Assembly (NCBI RefSeq): GCF_963678635.1
Contig: NC_087066.1
Location: 9,886,723 to 9,950,722, forward strand
Origin: Symsagittifera roscoffensis
Lineage: Eukaryota; Xenacoelomorpha; Acoela; Convolutidae
DNA: 64,000 bases
Direction: 5' to 3'
Part shown: positions 38,495 to 64,000 of the stretch, piece after piece
How the letters are laid out: each line of letters starts with the position of its first letter
Position numbering within the stretch: position 1 is the first letter of the stretch
The notes under the pieces: generated by a model
What the model saw: the letters and a program-made list of their open reading frames with translations, nothing else
Databases searched by the model: none
What the model was told of the DNA's origin: nothing
Position numbers and translations under genes: made by a program

Positions 38495-39309
38495 CGAATG
38501 GTCGAGAAAACAAGAGGCGGCAAGAAAGAAAATTAGAAGAATTTAGAAGTTTAAGAACTTCTAAACGACGAAAAAAGAAGAGAACAAAGGGATGATGAAG
38601 AAAAGTCAAAACTCAGAATTGTTTTGTGTGTGTGAAAAACTCAAGTGAGAAACCAAGCAACCAAGTTGTAATTGAAAACTGAAACATTTTGTTGAGTTTT
38701 GAAATTGTTGCATTTATAAATTTGCATTTTGATTTTAGCAGAAGTGGCTTTAGAGACACTTATTATTTATTTAGAAAGGCTTAAGGGAAGAGTATATTTA
38801 AATATTCCAGCCTGCATGATTGTTTTTAATCACTTAGGAAGATTGATCACTTTGTGGTGACGTGGAAGGCTTGAGTAATCTCTTGAAGAGGGAGGTTGTT
38901 GCATTGTTCTTTCTAACCACAAAGTTTCTTAGTTTTAATATTCAGGACAATAAACAAGCAAGATTTCCGAAGGGAAGGAGCGTAGTAGGATAATTTTAGC
39001 TTGTTGGTTGGCAGGACTGTCCTGCAAGCCAACACCTTTTAAATATAAGAGAAGAAGTTTTAATCGGGACATTGACACTGGAAGTCAGAATCAATATTTT
39101 ATCTTAAGTCATATCCTCAATGTGCAGATTAATGAAAGAATTTGAAGGCTATAGTGATGTAGTATGATGCCATTTATATTCTGCAGTGAGTCGATGTGAC
39201 GTAGATAAAAGTAATTTCGTGCATTTTGTAAATTCTGTTCGATGACACTGTAACCATTTAGAACATTGTGCGATTCAATGAGGACATTGACCGGACTGTC
39301 CGGGGAGTA
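38495..39309 (+). other. 3' untranslated tail of the giant Gypsy element
   Basis: 815 bp without genes. The second half (38868-39309) is conserved in the old copy (1421-1866), including the palindrome-like GGCAGGACTGTCCTGC. Several purine-rich stretches occur (for example GAAGGGAAGGAG at about 38971). The sequence just before the LTR, CCGGGGAGTA, is a weak polypurine tract at best, so the true priming site is not clear. Confidence 0.7.
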
Positions 39310-40246
39310 TGTGACATTCGACCAGAATGGCCAAAATGCAATCTCTGCAGAATTCGGAATTTTAGCAGTAAGCCTTCCGGATTGGTGGTTTTTAAGAACT
39401 AAGGGCGTTATTGGAACGTTTAGCCAAACGGTGAAGGCTGGAATATTCTAGTATTTTAAAATTTCAAAAATTCGAATGATGACGTCACATTTCTGAGAAA
39501 TGCTGAAACGGCCATTTTAACAAAAAACGAGTGAAAGAACACAACAACAACATTAGTTGCGCTGACGAGAACAACTTTATCGAAATTGAAGAAGTCGAAA
39601 TTGAAGAAAAACAGCAGCAGATTGCAGAGAACGTTCCGAGTTGCAACTATTGTGCTGCTACAATAGTTGAAAGGCCGTTGCGAACAACGGTGAAGGGTAA
39701 GAAACCAGCCTTCCGTGTTGTCGTGAAATCGAACTTAAGGAGCTTGATTCACCGGATTCAAGAATCCGGAAGGGTCTCGGGACGGAAAAATTTTATTGAC
39801 TCATATGAACTTTTAGCATCCTGTCATGTCCTGACTTGAATTTAATTGATATTTGGATTAGTTTTGACAAGGATGAGGTGCTAAGAGTTGGGGGGGAAAG
39901 GGTTGATCCATCTTCGATGGAGATGATGATTTTTATCTACTGAACAAAAACAATAGTAATATAATAAGTAGTAGCCCTGTTTTTAGGAGTGACCTCGTGG
40001 TCTGGGGATACTGAGACCCAGCCATGAGCTCACTATTTTTGCATGTAATTCAGTTAATTTGAGCGTTCTGGTCGAAGCCGGAGAACAGTAACGTTTTTGT
40101 CGACCCGATGTTAGAAAAGACCACCGAAAAGTACTGGCTTGGTAGAGACGGTGAAAAACATGCAAAGCTCTGTTTAGACGCTAGCCAGTCGTCTTAAGAC
40201 TTAGTTTTGTTATCCGTCCATATGTATCTTCCGGGCGAATGTTACA
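39310..40246 (+). repeat. 3' LTR of the giant Gypsy element
   Basis: 937 bp, the same length as the 5' LTR and differing at about two positions. It ends GGGCGAATGTTACA, followed by GTA and then the interrupted MULE sequence (ATTTGTAATTTTGCTG). Confidence 0.95.
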
Positions 40247-40586
40247 GTAATTTGTAATTTTGCTGTTGATTATTGCCCTCATTCTTCTGTTTTAACGATA
40301 CTTTCTTCTAATACATTCCAATTTGATAATATATTCTATCCCTTAATCTCATCATTTTAGACATTTTAGTACCAGATTCTGATCACTCGCCTCACAAAAG
40401 CCTTTACAACCTATTTTCAAAAAAATATTAGTTAAAAAGTTACCCTCAGTGGTCTGAAACTATGATTTTTAGATTCAGCGTCTTTATCCTCCAACATTTG
40501 GCGGATAAAGTCCCTCGGAGGACTTTATCCGCCATGGAGGATATCGCCTGGAGGATAATTACCGTGGAGGATAAAGTCCTGTACCC
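40247..40586 (+). mobile_element. MULE copy 2, right end with TIR
   Basis: It resumes the MULE exactly where 15679 left off and matches 9647-9986 of copy 1. It includes the right TIR with ATCCTCC units and ends at GTACCC (40581-40586). The 9-bp target copy seen next to copy 1 is deleted here: 12 bp is missing between two CCC runs. Confidence 0.92.
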
Positions 40587-40713
40587 TCCCGATCCGTTAA
40601 ATAGTTCGATTAGTACAGCTGATCAGCTAAAACTGCCAATTTTCCCAGTCTACGGTTACAATAAAATTTCGAAGTCGCCATGCATTTTACCGCCATTCTG
40701 GTCGAATGTCACA
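40587..40713 (-). repeat. Second copy of the outer part of the old 5' LTR
   Basis: It matches 9996-10123, including CAGTCTACGGTTACAATAA, and ends with GTCACA at 40713. It is present because the tandem duplication carried along the LTR fragment that flanks the MULE. It is not a separate insertion. Confidence 0.88.
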
Positions 40714-42883
40714 ACTCTTGCATCAGTGGTCGATCATTAGTGGAGAAATTCGAACCCCCTAAGTAAGAACGGAAATGTACGAATTGAGGTCTGCTTCAGA
40801 ACAAGCCGAGTTGTAACTATCTACCCCCATGTGTGGACTTCTACAATCCACTCGGACTTTAAAATCGCCTTTTGGTATTACTTCGAAAACAAATACAATC
40901 ACCACAAGTCCTGTACATGGTAGTACGGATGTGACTGTCACTCATGCAGAATTAACTAGAAACATTGTTCTTCATAGCAAGAAATTCCTCTAGCGACGCT
41001 GGAAATTCAAAACATTAACAACTTAAATGTTCAATTCTTTCAATGCAGGTTGCGTACTTGGCACAATAAATGACAATACAGCTTTCGAATCTTTTTATTG
41101 TAATTGCCCGCGACTATCAAAATTACTGAAACACATGGAAACGTGTTTAAAAAACAACTAGAGGATAAAGTCCCATCAGGAGAAATCCTGAAAATGAGCA
41201 ACAACATCAACTACAACATAAGTCATTAATTTTTTTCATGTGTCACGTTCTCATGAAGAAACGGAGTCCGTTTCTTTTTTTCTTCTTTTTTTTTGGAATA
41301 ATCAGAAGGTCAAAAGTATCATAGTAACCGAGGTTACAGTCATGAGTCCCTTCATCATGTATTGAAAAGGACTTAAACACTTGTCATCTTCTTTTATCAT
41401 TTTCACTTCCATATCTAGAAAATTCCAAGGATTTTGACTGGAATACATGATGAAGGGACTCATGACTGTAACCTCGGTTACTATGATACTTTTGACCTTC
41501 TGATTACTCCAAAAAAAGAAGAAGAAAAAAAGAAACGGAGTCCGTATCGACTTAATGTTAGTCACATCGACTCTAGTCATCTTCGTTTTATCGCGTCCGT
41601 AACTAGTAATATTTAGGAATTTGACTGGAGTATGTGATGGAGGATTACGTCTCAAAAGGTATAATTCCCAAATGGCATAAAAATGAAAAATTTCCCAAAT
41701 GGCCTAAGTTTCATGCAACAGTTGCATTAAAAAATTCGAGAGCAACTTTTTTGAGATTAATATGAGGAAATTAGTCAAGTTGTCAATTCATTTGTTGATT
41801 GTCATTTTATCTTGAAAAAATGGTAGAATTTTATATCAAAAGCGAAAAGCATAAGATTGCGGTTAATGAGAAGCTTCTTGTGTTCAATTTTTCCGACAAA
41901 TTTGACGCTCAACATTTGTTTGGAAGCAATTAATTCTAAATTTTGTTCACGTGTTTTCGTTCCTGACAAAATTTTAGAATTAAAAACTGAGAAAAAACGT
42001 TTGATTCACAAAAAAAACTTAAAATTTATGCCATTTGTGAAAATTTTCTTTTTTATGCCAATTTGGAATTATGCCATTTGCGAAGTTACCGTGATCGAGG
42101 GACTCCTGACTGTAACTTCGGTTACTGTGATACTTTTGACCTTCTGATTATCTAGGTAAGCGAAAAAAAAAAGCTTCATACAGGTCTCTAGAAAAATGTC
42201 ATTAAGATCTAGCTGTTACAGAAAGCTATAACCAGTCGCATGTAAACCTGAACACTACTCGTGTGCGTAATAAAGGGGAAACTCGCTTTTTTTTTGTCTT
42301 GGAAACTGAATTAATGCTAGAACTAAAGCTTGTATTAATGATAGATCGCAAAAAATTTTGGGCAGGCAGAATTGATTTAAAGGGCAATATACTGGTTTCA
42401 AAATTTTCTGAATCCAAATATCACTTTTGCAATTCAGCTTTGAAATTGCAACCTTGAGACCTAATTTGCATGCAATTATTTTTGGCTCAGGTAATTTGTC
42501 CCTTATGTATCAATTCTGTCTATCCGAACTTTTGTCAACTCTCATGATGCGATTTATTTTGTACAAATTTCTTGCTTTTGTTCATATAGTAGTTTCATAA
42601 CGAGCAGTGCTTGCAATTACCTATACTTCTGCTGTTGTCAAGTACTGTATTTTTTGTTATATTAAGATCAACTTCTGCAAATTTTGTTCTTCCCGCTGAA
42701 ACCTTATTCATCTCCGACACAAAACTATCAAAATTCATTTGAAGAAAGTACGTGTCATATTCTTAATTAAAAATCCACTAAGTCAGGATATCTTGTTCTT
42801 AAAGGACCTAGTTATTCTTCAGGGTTTAATTTTTTCAGATTTGTTTGTCCAATTTAGACGAATTCCTATTGACTCCAGCAAAA
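40714..42883 (+). promoter_or_regulatory. Upstream region and 5' UTR of the Na+/K+-ATPase gene (second copy)
   Basis: About 2.2 kb leading up to the ATG that lies nearest the rest of the gene. It holds one MITE (41301-42148). TTTTTTCAG at 42830-42838 is a likely splice acceptor 45 bp before the ATG; it implies either an upstream non-coding exon or spliced-leader addition. The promoter itself is not recognisable from motifs. The giant LTR element ends only 2.6 kb upstream of the ATG. Confidence 0.5.
41301..42148. mobile_element. TA-flanked MITE, copy 3
   Basis: The same 848-bp element as 10709-11556, with ATCAGAAGGTCAAAAG and its inverted partner at the ends and TA on both sides (41299-41300, 42149-42150). 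It lies in the second segmental copy, in the same context as the others, so all three derive from one insertion. Confidence 0.75.
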
Positions 42884-63854
<20,971 letters not shown>

Positions 63855-64000
63855 TAAGGAAAAATGGTAACTTGCTCAACTTGCAGCTCCACGAAACGGA
63901 GCGGTAGTTTTCGCCATACGCAAACTTCAACTGTTTGTTGTAGAAATCTGTTTGCCTGCTAGTTATGGCCGTAGAACTCCTTGAAATTTTCAACGGGAGA

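Larger units (their letters stand above)
15680..40246 (+). mobile_element. Giant Ty3/Gypsy-type LTR element (24.6 kb) with macrodomain, SGNH and novel ORFs
   Basis: Two 937-bp LTRs (15680-16616 and 39310-40246) enclose a 3-kb leader, gag-pol (19575-27980), a macrodomain extension (27981-29147), a second coding block (29553-34817) and a third (34748-38494). By eye the LTRs differ at two positions (16031-region C/A and 16590-region G/C), so insertion is recent. The insertion site is inside MULE copy 2, and MULE copy 1 gives the empty site (GTCCGAGTAATTTG near 9650), from which a 3-bp target duplication, GTA, is read. The order protease, RT, RNase H, integrase identifies a Gypsy-type element. 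There is a GPY/F-type C-terminal integrase segment and no recognisable chromodomain or envelope. The three long frames contain six in-frame stops, and integrase has lost one catalytic Asp, so this copy is not autonomous unless the stops are suppressed. Confidence 0.95.

Noticed and set aside
40587-40713. A separate solo LTR fragment inserted beside the ATPase promoter
   Set aside because: It is the duplicate of 9996-10123, carried by the segmental duplication together with the MULE end.

Overview
The window is eukaryotic nuclear DNA from an invertebrate animal; I cannot place it more precisely. Its right end (56.5-64 kb) holds the first part of a Na+/K+-ATPase alpha subunit gene with clear GT-AG introns. 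Its left 43 kb is a nest of transposons built into, and duplicated together with, the region just upstream of that gene. Non-coding DNA is AT-rich. The N-terminus of the ATPase resembles protostome forms, which is only a weak hint to taxonomy.

Layout. 529-10123 is an old, internally deleted Ty3/Gypsy-type LTR element on the minus strand. A Mutator-like (MULE) DNA transposon, 8054-9986, sits in its 5' LTR. 10124-14325 is host sequence upstream of the ATPase gene, with a 1.69-kb internal tandem duplication and two copies of a TA-flanked MITE, ending just after a copy of coding exon 1 (14022-14033). At 14325/14326 this joins the inside of a second MULE copy. That MULE is split by a young 24.6-kb Gypsy-type element (15680-40246) and resumes at 40247-40586. 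The same host segment then follows again (40714-43187) with the exon 1 that lies nearest the rest of the gene (42884-42895). The simplest history is: old Gypsy insertion, MULE insertion into its LTR, tandem duplication from inside the MULE to intron 1 of the ATPase gene, then insertion of the giant Gypsy into the second MULE. 43-56.5 kb is a large first intron with tRNA-derived SINEs and an inverted-repeat element.

The most interesting object is the giant Gypsy element. Its two 937-bp LTRs differ at only about two positions. After the usual gag, protease, RT, RNase H and integrase it carries about 10 kb of extra coding sequence: a divergent TARG1/Poa1-like macrodomain in frame with pol, a coiled-coil protein joined in frame to a complete SGNH-hydrolase domain and to a second SGNH-like region lacking catalytic residues, and a roughly 1,200-residue block that I do not recognise. 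This coding sequence falls into three long reading frames, broken by six in-frame stop codons but no frameshift. Its integrase also has His where the second catalytic Asp should be. The long leader carries an array of a 14-bp motif (AATCCGGAGGGGTC) that is also present in the old minus-strand copy.

The Na+/K+-ATPase model is: exon 1 (M-S-G-E only) at 42884, a 13.6-kb intron, then seven exons from 56535 to 63795, through the phosphorylation site. The gene runs off the right edge. A tiny four-codon first exon in phase 0 matches, as I recall it, the vertebrate ATP1A gene layout, which is what links the duplicated segment to this gene.
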